Shown here: positions 26,736 through 35,779 of the stretch, in pieces
Position numbering within the stretch: position 1 is the stretch's first letter
Layout of the letters: the number at the start of each line of letters is the position of its first letter
Assembly: GCF_017368795.1 (NCBI RefSeq)
Contig: NZ_JAFNLL010000025.1
Location: 46,774 to 110,773 of the forward strand
Reading direction: 5' to 3'
DNA from: Arthrobacter cavernae
Lineage (GTDB): Bacteria > Actinomycetota > Actinomycetes > Actinomycetales > Micrococcaceae
DNA length: 64,000 nt
Made by a program: the position numbers and the translations under genes
The notes under the pieces: generated by a model
Told to the model about the DNA's origin: nothing
What the model saw: the letters and a program-made list of their open reading frames with translations, nothing else
Database searches by the model: none

Positions 26736-27438
26736 AGATGACCTTGCCGACAATATTGAGCGCGATGTCCACGGTTTCCTCGAAGTCCAGGTCCGAGGAA
26801 TCCAGGGTCACCACGCCGTCGGCCGCCTGGGTGAAGTTCACCACGGTGGAGTCCTTGGCGTCACGCTGGATGACCTGGGCTGCAAGCTGTGCCTTGCTCT
26901 GCGTGCCGCCGAGCTGGATCCCGCGGCGGCGAAGCCGTGCTTCCTCGCTGGCGGTCAGCAGCATGCGGACTTCCGCTCCCGGCGCGACGACGGTGGTGAT
27001 GTCGCGGCCTTCCACCACCATGCGGTGGTGGTGCTGCTCGATGAGCCGGCGCTGGCGCCGGATCAGTTCGGTGCGGGCACCAAGGGTGGTGGCCACGGCA
27101 CTGACGGACGAGGATATCCGTGGATCCCGGATCTCCTCGGTGATGTCCGTGCCGTTGACCGCGACATACTCGGTGCCGGTGCTGGTGCTGATTTCCAGGG
27201 GCATGGTCTTGGAGGCCTGCTCGACGGCAGCACCGTCCGTGAGGTCGATGCCGTTGTTGAGGCAGTACCAGGTCAGCGCCCGGTACATGGCGCCCGTGTC
27301 CAAGTACGCCAGTTTCAGCCGCCGGGCCACTTCCTTGCTCACACTGGACTTGCCCGATCCGGAGGGGCCGTCGATGGCAATCACCAGCGGCTTGCCGGGG
27401 CGGGCGACCGTCTCGGGTCCGAAGAATTCACGCGTCAT
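26725..27438 (-). CDS. cmk: Cytidylate kinase
   Basis: 237 residues. Phosphorylates CMP and dCMP with ATP. P-loop IDGPSGSGKSS near residue 20; LDTGAMYRA, GRDITTVV and the R-rich lid (RRQRRL) are typical. The ATG at 27438 overlaps the TAA of tyrA by one base (TAATG), which favours it over ATG at 27456. Part of a run with tyrA upstream and plsC-der downstream, all overlapping. Confidence 0.95.
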   Translation of the reverse strand: MTREFFGPETVARPGKPLVIAIDGPSGSGKSSVSKEVARRLKLAYLDTGAMYRALTWYCLNNGIDLTDGAAVEQASKTMPLEISTSTGTEYVAVNGTDITEEIRDPRISSSVSAVATTLGARTELIRRQRRLIEQHHHRMVVEGRDITTVVAPGAEVRMLLTASEEARLRRRGIQLGGTQSKAQLAAQVIQRDAKDSTVVNFTQAADGVVTLDSSDLDFEETVDIALNIVGKVIYGD

Positions 27439-28544
27439 TACTGGAGTACCCGCCATCCACGGTCAGTCAAGGCTTCTACAAGGAGGTCGTGCTTGTTGGG
27501 CAGCACGGAGAGCTCCACCATGCCCACGTTCTGGCCGGACGAGTGGTCCAGCCGTAGGTCTTCCACGTTCACGCCGATCTCGCCGATCTCGGTCAGGAGC
27601 CGGGCGATCTGGCCCGGACGGTCGTCCACCAGCACGGTCAGCCACGAGTATGCCTGAGGAGGTCCGCCGTGCTTGCCCGGGATCCGGGCCTGGCCGGCAT
27701 TGCCTTCGCTGATCAGCTGGGCAAGGTCCAGCCTGGCACCGGGTGCCAGGGGATCCTCCAAGGTTCCGATGAGCCGGTTCAGGTCCTCCCGCACGCCGTG
27801 CAAGATGGTGACCACCTTGTCCGCGTTGCCGCCGAGGATCTGCACCCACAGGGTGGGATCGCTGGCGGCGATGCGGGTGGTATCCCGAAGTCCGTTGCCG
27901 GCAAGGGACAGCGCATGCAGCGGAGTGCCCTGCAGCCGGCTGGCCAGCAGCGAGGACATGATCTGCGGCAGGTGCGAGACCAGTGCCACGGCTTCGTCGT
28001 GCTCATCGGGGGTGAACTGCGAAACGATCGCACCCAGGTCAGCTGCGAGGGAGCGCGCCACCCGGAGCGCCTCCGGGCTGGCTTCCTCGCCGGGGCACAG
28101 GACCCACGGCATGGAGGTGAAGAGCTCGCCGCGCGCGGCAACGGGACCGGACTTTTCGCGGCCCGCCATGGGATGTGTTCCCACGTAGCGGGCCATGTCC
28201 ACGCCCCGCTGCCGAAGCTGCGCCTGGATGCCCGCCTTGACGCTGGCAATGTCCACCACCACGGCGTCCGGGTAGTCCCGGAGCGCGCGCTCGACGACGT
28301 CGGCCGTCACATCGGGCGGCGCAGCAACAACCACCAGCTGGGGCTGTTCCTGCAGCTCGGCCAAGGGACGGCCTGCACCGATGTCCACGGCCACGGCCTG
28401 GTTGGTGGGCGAGGGGTCCGACAAGTAGACCGGAACCGCCCGGCCACGCAGGCCGAGGCCGATGCTGGCACCGAGCAGCCCTGTACCGAACACGACCACC
28501 GGACCATCAAGGTGTCCCCGACCGTGCGAGCGGAATGCCGTCAT
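27438..28544 (-). CDS. tyrA: Prephenate dehydrogenase with ACT domain
   Basis: 368 residues. Makes 4-hydroxyphenylpyruvate from prephenate for tyrosine. NAD-binding GTGLLGASIGLGL lies near residue 20; VGTHPMAGREKSGP carries the catalytic His; the C-terminal ACT domain (about 295-365, YSWLTVLVDDRPGQIARLL) probably senses tyrosine. The gene is placed between rluB and cmk; aroG, the first enzyme of the pathway, is also in this window. Confidence 0.95.
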   Translation of the reverse strand: MTAFRSHGRGHLDGPVVVFGTGLLGASIGLGLRGRAVPVYLSDPSPTNQAVAVDIGAGRPLAELQEQPQLVVVAAPPDVTADVVERALRDYPDAVVVDIASVKAGIQAQLRQRGVDMARYVGTHPMAGREKSGPVAARGELFTSMPWVLCPGEEASPEALRVARSLAADLGAIVSQFTPDEHDEAVALVSHLPQIMSSLLASRLQGTPLHALSLAGNGLRDTTRIAASDPTLWVQILGGNADKVVTILHGVREDLNRLIGTLEDPLAPGARLDLAQLISEGNAGQARIPGKHGGPPQAYSWLTVLVDDRPGQIARLLTEIGEIGVNVEDLRLDHSSGQNVGMVELSVLPNKHDLLVEALTDRGWRVLQ

Positions 28545-28547
28545 GCC

Positions 28548-29771
28548 CTAGAGCCCCACGGATGCCAGGAGGTGGCCGACTTCCTGCCTGCCGAGGTTGC
28601 GGATGCTGCCCTGGCGCTGGTCACCCAGGCCGATGGGGCCAATCTTGACGCGGACAAGGCGCTCTACTGGGAAGCCGACGGCGTCGAACATGCGGCGCAC
28701 AATGCGGTTCTTGCCGGAGTGCAGCACAACCTCAGCCAGGACGTGGCCCGGGGTGGAGTCCACCAGCTTAAAGGAGTCCACGGCGGCGATGCCGTCTTCG
28801 AGCTCCACGCCGGCCTTGAGTTGTGCGCCGACGCCGTGCGGGAACGGCCCGCGGACCTGGACCAGGTACGTCTTGGGCACCTCGTAGGAGGGGTGCGTCA
28901 GGCGGTTGGCCAGTTCGCCGTCGTTGGTCAGCAGCAGCAGACCCTCGGTGGCGACGTCCAGGCGTCCGACATGGAAAAGCCGCTCGCCCTTGGCCTGCTT
29001 GCGCAGGAAGTCGCTGATGCACGGACGGCCGTCCGGGTCTTCCATGGTGGAAACAACGCCCTTGGGCTTGTTGAAGACCATGTAGACGAGGGTTTCGTCG
29101 AGCTGGATGCGGATTCCGTCAACGTGGATGACAGCCGTTGCGGGGTCCACGCGCACGCCGAGTTCGGTGGTCAGCTGGCCGTCCACCTCGACGCGGCCCT
29201 CGAGGATCATTTCCTCGCAGACGCGGCGGGAAGCCACGCCGGCCTGGGCCATGACCTTCTGCAGGCGGACGCCGTCGACGTCGTGCAGATCGGACTGCGG
29301 CACGTCCTGGCGCGGGCCGCGGGACGGCTTGCGGATGGGGCCAAGGTTCTGGCCGAAACGCTCGCTGCCGAAGGCGCGGGAGCCGTACTGCTTGGCGTTG
29401 CTGCCGGTCTTGCGCTTGGGCGCACCGGGCGTGCCGGGGGCCCTGCCGGAACCGGGCTTATTGGAGCCGGGCTTGCGGAACGGCTTGGCCGGCCTGGTGT
29501 CGCGGCCGCGGTCGTAATCGCCGGCCGTGGTGGGGTTGTCCGGGTCAAACGGGGCTGCTTCACGCGGACGGGCCGCTTTGAAGGGCCGTTCGCCCTGGAA
29601 GGGGCGGTCGCCGCCCTGGCTGAAGCCGCGCTTGGCTGCGCCGCCGGCACTGCTGCGGCCGGAGAATCCGCCCGCGCCCGTGCGGCCTGCGCCGCCGCGT
29701 GCCTCATTGCGTCCAGAACCGTTGCGTCCCGAACTGTTACGTGGTGAACCCTGGCGTCCCGCCTGTGTCAT
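28548..29771 (-). CDS. rluB: 23S rRNA pseudouridine synthase, RluB/RsuA family
   Basis: 407 residues. A long N-terminal region (1-155) rich in Gly, Arg, Ser and Lys is low-complexity and probably binds RNA; it is followed by an S4 domain (VRLQKVMAQAGVASRRVCEE) and the synthase domain with catalytic Asp in GRLDVATEGLLLLTNDG. Start at 29771 has AAGGACG six bases upstream; the ATG at 29801 is less likely. Follows scpB in the same direction as in other actinobacteria, with a 156-base gap to scpB. Confidence 0.93.
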   Translation of the reverse strand: MTQAGRQGSPRNSSGRNGSGRNEARGGAGRTGAGGFSGRSSAGGAAKRGFSQGGDRPFQGERPFKAARPREAAPFDPDNPTTAGDYDRGRDTRPAKPFRKPGSNKPGSGRAPGTPGAPKRKTGSNAKQYGSRAFGSERFGQNLGPIRKPSRGPRQDVPQSDLHDVDGVRLQKVMAQAGVASRRVCEEMILEGRVEVDGQLTTELGVRVDPATAVIHVDGIRIQLDETLVYMVFNKPKGVVSTMEDPDGRPCISDFLRKQAKGERLFHVGRLDVATEGLLLLTNDGELANRLTHPSYEVPKTYLVQVRGPFPHGVGAQLKAGVELEDGIAAVDSFKLVDSTPGHVLAEVVLHSGKNRIVRRMFDAVGFPVERLVRVKIGPIGLGDQRQGSIRNLGRQEVGHLLASVGL

Positions 29772-29927
29772 GACCCGTCCTTGTGTAGTAATGGCCGGCA
29801 TTCGTTGCTGTAAACAACACTAGCCAGCCGGGCAGACAAAATCTGCCCTTCTTTTTGCTGTGGCCCCGAGGGATCCGGAGCCTTGTATGAAGTTGTCCTG
29901 CGGTGCAGGCGTTGCCGGCGTGGCTGC

Positions 29928-30584
29928 CTACATCCGGCCGGCGTCGTAAAACTCCTCGATGCCGTCCAACCCGGGAAGGTGGGGCGACAGCGCGGGCAGT
30001 TCGGCCACCGAAGCGATTCCCATCCGTTCAAGGAAATAGGAGGTGGTCCGGTACAGGACCGAACCCGATTCGGGATCGTTGCCGGCGTCCTCGACCAGAC
30101 CCCGCTGGGTCAGGGTCCGGACGACCGAATCAACATTGACGCCGCGGATCGCAGACACCCGGGCCCTGGAGACCGGTTGCCGGTAGGCGATGACCGCCAG
30201 CGTTTCAAGTGCCGCCTGGGTCAGCCTGCTCGTCTGGCCATCGAGGACGAATCTGCCCACGACGTCGGCAAAATCCGCTCGCGAATAGATCCGCCATCCG
30301 CCGGCCACGTTCCGCAATTCAAAACCCCGGGGTGCGGCACTGGCGACGGCAAAGCCGACAGCGTCCACGTCCGGGGCTTTAACAGTATAGCCGCCATACT
30401 CCCGCTGCAGTCCGGCCAGCAATTCCTCGACGACGGCGACCGTCACGTCCAGCACTGCCGCGAGCTCCTCGGACGTCGCCGGCTGGTCCACAACCATCAG
30501 CACCGCCTCCAGGGCGGCACGGACTCCCCCGGGCCTGGCCTCCAGCCCGGCATGGCCGTCCGGGGTTTGTGTCGCTTCGCTCAC
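29928..30584 (-). CDS. scpB: Segregation and condensation protein B
   Basis: 218 residues. Winged-helix kleisin-associated protein of the SMC-ScpAB condensin. The core LEAVLMVVDQPATSEELAAVL and ALETLAVIAYRQPVSRARVSAIRGVNVD are the diagnostic blocks. GTG start at 30584 overlaps the scpA stop by four bases (GTGA), so the two are coupled in a fixed ratio. Confidence 0.95.
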   Translation of the reverse strand: MSEATQTPDGHAGLEARPGGVRAALEAVLMVVDQPATSEELAAVLDVTVAVVEELLAGLQREYGGYTVKAPDVDAVGFAVASAAPRGFELRNVAGGWRIYSRADFADVVGRFVLDGQTSRLTQAALETLAVIAYRQPVSRARVSAIRGVNVDSVVRTLTQRGLVEDAGNDPESGSVLYRTTSYFLERMGIASVAELPALSPHLPGLDGIEEFYDAGRM

Positions 30585-31432
30585 TGCTGCTCCTGTTCCC
30601 TGCCATGTTGCTCCCTGAGGCCGTATTCCTCGCTGAGGTTCTCGCTGCTCCAGTCCTCGTGATGTCCCGTCCAGCGCACAGTGAGATCGCCCAGCGGGGC
30701 CGCCTGCTCGAAAGCGACCACACGGTCGCGGAACATTTCCAGCAGGGCCAGGAAGCGGGCCACCACCACCGCGGTGGCCCCGGCGTCGGCGATGAGGGCG
30801 CGGAAGGACAGCGGCACGCCGTGCCGCAGGCGGCGCCCGATAATCTCGGCCTGTTCCTTGATGCTGACGGCCGGGGCATGAAGATGCTCCAGGCCCACCT
30901 GGGGGGCTGCGGTGTCCTTCGGCGTGAGGGCCTTGGCGGCCAGCGCGGCAAACTGTTCCGGCGTATGCCGCCACACGAGTTCGGGAAGCAGCGCCGCGAA
31001 ATGGGCTTCGAGGGCCACCTGCCGCGAAAAGCTCTTCGCCTCCAGGTCCAGGGTGTCGCTCATGAGGCCTGCAACGTGCTTGAACGCCTTGTATTGCAGC
31101 AGGCGGGCGAACAGCAGGTCCCGGGCCTCGAGCAGGGCAATGTCCTCGGCGTCCTCCACTTCGCCCGCAGGCAGGAGCCTGGCGGCCTTCAGGTCAAGGA
31201 GGGTGGCGGCGATGACGAGGAACTCGCTGGCTTCGTCCAGGGCCCATTCCTCGCCGAGCTCCTGCAGCTTGCGGATGTACTTGATGAACTCGTCCGTGAC
31301 GGTGGCCAGGGCGATTTCGGTGATGTCCAGCTGGTGCTTGGAGATCAGGCCCAGGAGCACGTCGAAGGGACCGGTGAAATTCTCGAGCCTGACTTCGAAG
31401 CCGGGCGCCGGCGGAGCGGGCGGTTGTGCCAC
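30581..31432 (-). CDS. scpA: Segregation and condensation protein A
   Basis: 283 residues. Kleisin that closes the SMC ring. Starts with FEVRLENFTGPFDVLLGLISKHQLDI, the conserved N-terminal SMC-binding helix; the C-terminal winged helix contains VARFLALLEMFRDRVVAFEQ. GTG start at 31432, nine bases after the parA stop. The smc gene itself is not in this window. Confidence 0.95.
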   Translation of the reverse strand: MAQPPAPPAPGFEVRLENFTGPFDVLLGLISKHQLDITEIALATVTDEFIKYIRKLQELGEEWALDEASEFLVIAATLLDLKAARLLPAGEVEDAEDIALLEARDLLFARLLQYKAFKHVAGLMSDTLDLEAKSFSRQVALEAHFAALLPELVWRHTPEQFAALAAKALTPKDTAAPQVGLEHLHAPAVSIKEQAEIIGRRLRHGVPLSFRALIADAGATAVVVARFLALLEMFRDRVVAFEQAAPLGDLTVRWTGHHEDWSSENLSEEYGLREQHGREQEQQ

Positions 31433-31440
31433 GCGGTCCG

Positions 31441-32409
31441 CTAGGGTGCGCCGCCGCGCGAGATCAGTTCCTTGGCCAGGCGGCGGTAGGCGTCGGCGCC
31501 GATGTGGTTTCCGGCGTAGCTGGTGATGGGTTCTGCGGCCACGGTGGCGTCGGCAAACTTGATGGAGCGCTTGATGACGGTCTCGAAGACCTTGTCCCCG
31601 AAGGCCTCGACCAGGCGGGAGATCACTTCCCGGCTGTGCAGGGTGCGGGCGTCGTACATCGTGGCGAGCACGCCGTCCACCTGCAGGCGGGGGTTGAGGC
31701 GGTCCTGGACCTTTTCAATGGTCTCGACCAGCAGTGCCACGGCGCGCAGGGCGAAGAACTCGCAGATCAAGGGGATGATCACGCCATGCGCGGCGGTCAG
31801 GGCGTTGACGGTCAGCAGGCCCAGCGAGGGCTGGCAGTCGATGAGGACGACGTCGTAGTGGTCCTCGACGCTCTTGAGTGCGCGGTCCAGGACCTGTTCG
31901 CGGGCAACCTCGTTGACCAGTTGGACTTCAGCGGCTGAGAGGTCGATGTTTGCGGGCAGCAGATCGACGCCGTCGACGCCGGTCTGCTGGATGGCGTCGC
32001 GGATGTCCACCTTGCGGTCCATCAGGACGTTGTAGACAGTGAGATCGAGCTCGTGCGGGTTGGCACCGAGACCGGCGGAGAGGGCACCTTGGGGGTCGAA
32101 GTCCACGAGCAGGACGCGCCGGCCGTATTCGGCGAGCGCCGCTGCGAGGTTGATGGTGGACGTGGTCTTGCCGACGCCGCCCTTTTGGTTGACCATGGCG
32201 ATGACCCGTGCCGGTCCGTGCGAGGCCAGCGGCGCGGGCTCCGGGAAGTCACGCTGTGGGCGGCCGGTGGGCCCCATCACGGCGTCTTCCAGGTCGAGCT
32301 CCGCGCCTTCCAGCGTTGCCGTACCCCATTCGCTGCTCACGTATCTGTCCACACTTTCGACGTCGATCTTGTCCCTGCTGCTGGCGCCAGCTTCAGCGAT
32401 ACTACCCAC
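31441..32409 (-). CDS. ParA-family chromosome partitioning ATPase
   Basis: 322 residues. Walker A NQKGGVGKTT at about 73, VDFDPQGAL and VLIDCQPSLGLL mark a full ParA/Soj ATPase, homologous in position to Rv1708. The N-terminal 65 residues are an acidic extension. GTG at 32409 is taken as start, but it has no clear ribosome site; a GTG at 32339 (SSEWGTATLE) is possible. It directly precedes scpA-scpB and probably acts with condensin in chromosome organisation; a cognate parB is not present here. Confidence 0.88.
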   Translation of the reverse strand: MGSIAEAGASSRDKIDVESVDRYVSSEWGTATLEGAELDLEDAVMGPTGRPQRDFPEPAPLASHGPARVIAMVNQKGGVGKTTSTINLAAALAEYGRRVLLVDFDPQGALSAGLGANPHELDLTVYNVLMDRKVDIRDAIQQTGVDGVDLLPANIDLSAAEVQLVNEVAREQVLDRALKSVEDHYDVVLIDCQPSLGLLTVNALTAAHGVIIPLICEFFALRAVALLVETIEKVQDRLNPRLQVDGVLATMYDARTLHSREVISRLVEAFGDKVFETVIKRSIKFADATVAAEPITSYAGNHIGADAYRRLAKELISRGGAP

Positions 32410-32642
32410 CTAGGCTACAGTCCCGGACACGCTGTTTGACGAACTTGACAATGTCGGCCATTTTGGCCTTACCCTCTAGTTGAAGTCGAAGGTTGTGGTG
32501 GCTGGTCCACGCCAAGCCACCTGCGGACGCGGCAAGGCCGGCACCCGCAGGGGTGCCGGCCTTGCCGGTGGAACCGTGGCATCCGGAGCAATGGATCCCG
32601 ACGGCGGCCTGCGCCGCTGATGTTTATCGCGTCAGTTGATCG
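32410..32642. other. Intergenic region between the parA operon and dctA
   Basis: 233 bases without a gene. It contains the dctA terminator (32531-32566) and, near 32410-32500, the likely promoter of the parA-scpAB operon. In the mycobacterial gene order xerD would be found on this side of parA; no trace of it is visible. Confidence 0.5.
32531..32566 (-). terminator. Strong hairpin terminator downstream of dctA
   Basis: Perfect 16-bp stem GGCAAGGCCGGCACCC with 4-base loop GCAG. Lies 77 bases after the dctA stop. Confidence 0.8.
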
Positions 32643-33998
32643 TCAGGCAGGAATCTTCTCGCGCAGCTCCGCGTCCGCTGCCTCTTCCGCATCCACGGCC
32701 TCGGCGCCGTGGGCGATCATGGTCTGCTCGTCGAAGGGCTCGGAGCCGGAGAGGACCCGGCCCACCTGGCCATTGTCGATCTCCTTCACCCAGGTACCGA
32801 TGAGCACGGTGGCGACCGCGTTGCCGGTGAAGTTCGTGAGGGCCCGGGCCTCGGACATGAAGCGGTCGATGCCCACGATCATGCCCACGCCGCCGAGGAG
32901 CTCGGGTTTGTGTGCCTGAAGGCCTGCCGCGAGGGTGGCCAGGCCGGCGCCGGTGACACCGGCAGCACCCTTGGAAGCGATGATCATGAAGACCAGCAGC
33001 GACACCTGCGCGCCGAGGTCCAGCGGGGTGCCCATGGCGTTGGCAACGAACAGGGACGCCATGGTCAGGTAGATCGCGGTGCCGTCCAGGTTGAAGGAGT
33101 AGCCCGTGGGGACGGCAACACCGACAACCGGCTTGGACACGCCCAGGTGCTCCATCTTGGCGATGAGGCGGGGAAGGGCGGCTTCGGAGGACGAGGTGGA
33201 GAAGATCAGCAGGTATTCGCGGGCCAGGTACTTCATGAGCTTGAAGATGTTGACTCCGGCCACCACGCGCAGCAGCGTGCCCAGGATGACGACGATGAAC
33301 AGTGCGCAGGTGATGTAGAACGCCACCATGAGGGTGAACATGCTGAGGATGGCCTGCGCGCCGGTGGCTCCCACGACGGCGGCGATCGCGCCGAAGGCGC
33401 CAACCGGGGCCAGCCACATGATCATGATGAGGATCCGGAACACGAGGGCCTGGCCATGTCCGATGGCCTTCAGCACGGGGGCTCCCTGCTTGCCCATCTT
33501 CTGCAGCGCGAAACCGACCAGGATCGCGGCGAGCAGCGTGGGCAGGACGGGAATGTCGCCGGGGATGATACCCAGGAGGAAGTCGACAGTGCTGTCCGTG
33601 GCGGCCTTCTTGGTGGGATCGTACGGCGCCAGCTTCAGGCCGTCGCCCGGGTGGATGAGGTTGCCCACCACCAGGCCGATGCCCAGGGCAAAGGTGGACA
33701 TGGCCACGAAGTAGCCAAGCGCGAGCCCGCCAACCTTGCCCACGGTGGCTGCTTTCGCGATGGAGCCGATGCCGAGCACGATGGTGCAGAAGATCACGGG
33801 GGCGATCATCATCTTGATGAGCTTGATGAAGCCGTCACCTAGCGGCTTCAGGGACTTGCCGACTTCAGGGAACAGCAGGCCGAGCAGCGCGCCCAGGATG
33901 ACGGCGGCGATGACCGCGATGTACAGGTAGTGCGACTTATCGAGCCCCTTGCGTCCGCCTGCGGCGGGCTGTGCCGACTCTCCTCGTTGAGAGGTCAT
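32643..33998 (-). CDS. dctA: C4-dicarboxylate / cation symporter (DctA, DAACS family)
   Basis: 451 residues, eight membrane helices plus two re-entrant loops. Imports succinate, fumarate or malate with protons or sodium. The serine-rich hairpin SSSSEAALPRLI and the substrate/cation motif GYSFNLDGTAIYLTMA are intact. Start ATG with AAAGGAG upstream. The divergent two-component system immediately upstream is of the citrate/dicarboxylate-sensing type, so expression is probably induced by external dicarboxylates. Confidence 0.95.
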   Translation of the reverse strand: MTSQRGESAQPAAGGRKGLDKSHYLYIAVIAAVILGALLGLLFPEVGKSLKPLGDGFIKLIKMMIAPVIFCTIVLGIGSIAKAATVGKVGGLALGYFVAMSTFALGIGLVVGNLIHPGDGLKLAPYDPTKKAATDSTVDFLLGIIPGDIPVLPTLLAAILVGFALQKMGKQGAPVLKAIGHGQALVFRILIMIMWLAPVGAFGAIAAVVGATGAQAILSMFTLMVAFYITCALFIVVILGTLLRVVAGVNIFKLMKYLAREYLLIFSTSSSEAALPRLIAKMEHLGVSKPVVGVAVPTGYSFNLDGTAIYLTMASLFVANAMGTPLDLGAQVSLLVFMIIASKGAAGVTGAGLATLAAGLQAHKPELLGGVGMIVGIDRFMSEARALTNFTGNAVATVLIGTWVKEIDNGQVGRVLSGSEPFDEQTMIAHGAEAVDAEEAADAELREKIPA

Positions 33999-34066
33999 GG
34001 GATTACTCCTTTTGGATACTGTGTAAGGCGCTGCGGTCCTGCACTTGTGTCCGTTCCGCCGGCCGT

Positions 34067-34104
34067 GTGATATCCATCATTGGGCCGACGGTGACATGCA
34101 TCAC
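34067..34104. promoter_or_regulatory. Paired near-palindromic sites between dctA and the two-component system
   Basis: GTGATATCCATCAT (34067-34080) and GTGACATGCATCAC (34091-34104), 24 bases apart; the second is nearly a full palindrome. Candidate binding sites for the response regulator encoded next door. Confidence 0.5.
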
Positions 34105-34135
34105 TGTTGCGGTCATATTGGTCATGGAGGTGACT

Positions 34136-35779
34136 GTGTTTCAGAGCTGGAGCATCGCCCGGCGGCTTTTCGTGGCGAACCTGCTGTTCGTCCTGCTGCT
34201 GACGGCCGCGTTTGGCGCCGCCGCCGTGCTCGAGGCCAGGGACAGGGCCTACGACGACGCCGGCCACCGCATGCGTGCCGTCGCGGCCGCCGTCGCCGCC
34301 AACCCCCTGGTGCTGCAGGCCGCCGCCACACCGGACCCCTCGGCCATGCTCCAGCCCTATGCCACGGCGTTCCTGGCTGATGCGGACACGGACTTCATCA
34401 CGATCATGGCCCCGGACCGGACGCGCTGGACACACCCCAACCCGGCAGAGCTCGGCAAACCCTACATCGGCACGATTGAGCCGGCTCTCCAGGGCGAATC
34501 CTTCACGGAAATCACTGCCGGAACCCTGGGGCCATCCGTCCGGACCATCGTCCCGGTCAAGGACGCCGCCGGAAGCGTGAAGGCACTCGTGGCTGCCGGC
34601 GTCACGGTCCGCACCGTCGACGTCGCGGTTTCCGAGCGGCTGCTGGCCGTTGGGGCCATCGCCCTGGCCGTGCTGCTGGCCGGTTCCTTCGCCTCCTGGG
34701 CCCTGGGCCGGTACCTGCGCTCGGTCACCCGGGGCTGGGGGCCGGAGCAGCTCGCCCAGCTCTTCGCCTACTACGAATCCGTGCTGCATTCCGTCCGCGA
34801 GGGTGTCATCCTCATCAACACCCAGGGCAAGGCCGTGATGTACAACGACCAGGCGGCAGAGCTGCTGGGACTAGAGCCGGCCGACGTCGACCGGGCGCCG
34901 GACGCCGCCCCGCGGCTCTCGGAACTGCCGCTCGACGGCAGCCTGAAAGCACTTTTCCAGTCCGGGCGGACGGCACACGACGAGATCCACCTGACCGGCT
35001 CCCGCATCCTGGTGGTCAACCAGGCACCGGCCGTGGGCCCTGTTCCGGTACGAAGCCGCCAGAAGCCGGCGGTGTACGGCTCGGTGGCGACCATCCGGGA
35101 CCGCACCGAAATTGAATCGCTCGGCACGGAACTGCAGACCATGAAAACCCTCTCGGATGCCCTGCGGGCGCAGACCCACGAACACGCAAACCGGCTGCAC
35201 ACCCTGGTCTCGCTCATGGAATTGGGCCGGACTCCGGAGGCACTGGATTTTGCCACCAAGGACCTTGAACTCAGCCAGCAGCTCACGGATGAGCTGCTGT
35301 CCTCCGTGGACGAGCCGATCATGAGCGCGCTCGTCATGGGCAAGGCGGCCGAAGCCCATGAGCGGGGCGTCGAACTGCAGGTCCGCACCTCGGGCAGCAC
35401 CGGCGCGCACGGCCTGGACGTCCAGGACCTGGTGACCATCCTGGGGAACCTGCTGGACAACGCGATCGACGCCGCCGCGGCGGCGGAGGCCCCGCGCCAA
35501 GTGGAGCTGGTGGTCACCTCAGGCCTTGACGCACTGGAATTCGCCGTCCGGGACTCCGGCGCCGGACTGGATCCCGGTATGGTTGATGACGTTCTCCAGT
35601 ACGGCTTCAGCACCAAGGCATCCGGCCCGCCCCGCGGCGGGCATGGCCGCGGCGTGGGGCTCGCCCTGGTCCGCCAGGCGGTCCAGCGGCTCGGCGGCAC
35701 GATGACCATCACCAACCCCGGCGGCGCCCAGTTCCATGTGGTGCTGCCCGCGCCGGACCCCGAGGAAGAATCCGCATGA
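34136..35779 (+). CDS. Sensor histidine kinase, CitA/DcuS type
   Basis: 547 residues. Two membrane helices (about 8-28 and 170-192) bracket an extracellular sensing domain of sCACHE/PASC type that contains ITIMAPDRTRWTHPNP, as in citrate and fumarate sensors. A cytoplasmic PAS domain (about 215-320) follows, then the dimerisation helix with phospho-accepting H348 in QTHEHANRLH, and the ATPase domain with NLLDNAIDAA, DSGAGLDP and GRGVGLALV. GTG start at 34136 has a full GGAGG five bases upstream; ATG at 34124 would bury that site. Its stop overlaps the response regulator start (ATGA). Confidence 0.93.
   Translation: MFQSWSIARRLFVANLLFVLLLTAAFGAAAVLEARDRAYDDAGHRMRAVAAAVAANPLVLQAAATPDPSAMLQPYATAFLADADTDFITIMAPDRTRWTHPNPAELGKPYIGTIEPALQGESFTEITAGTLGPSVRTIVPVKDAAGSVKALVAAGVTVRTVDVAVSERLLAVGAIALAVLLAGSFASWALGRYLRSVTRGWGPEQLAQLFAYYESVLHSVREGVILINTQGKAVMYNDQAAELLGLEPADVDRAPDAAPRLSELPLDGSLKALFQSGRTAHDEIHLTGSRILVVNQAPAVGPVPVRSRQKPAVYGSVATIRDRTEIESLGTELQTMKTLSDALRAQTHEHANRLHTLVSLMELGRTPEALDFATKDLELSQQLTDELLSSVDEPIMSALVMGKAAEAHERGVELQVRTSGSTGAHGLDVQDLVTILGNLLDNAIDAAAAAEAPRQVELVVTSGLDALEFAVRDSGAGLDPGMVDDVLQYGFSTKASGPPRGGHGRGVGLALVRQAVQRLGGTMTITNPGGAQFHVVLPAPDPEEESA

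Noticed and set aside
27669..29747. 692-residue frame antisense to tyrA and rluB
   Set aside because: High-GC antisense artefact; composition His/Gly/Val-rich and it spans two well-supported genes.
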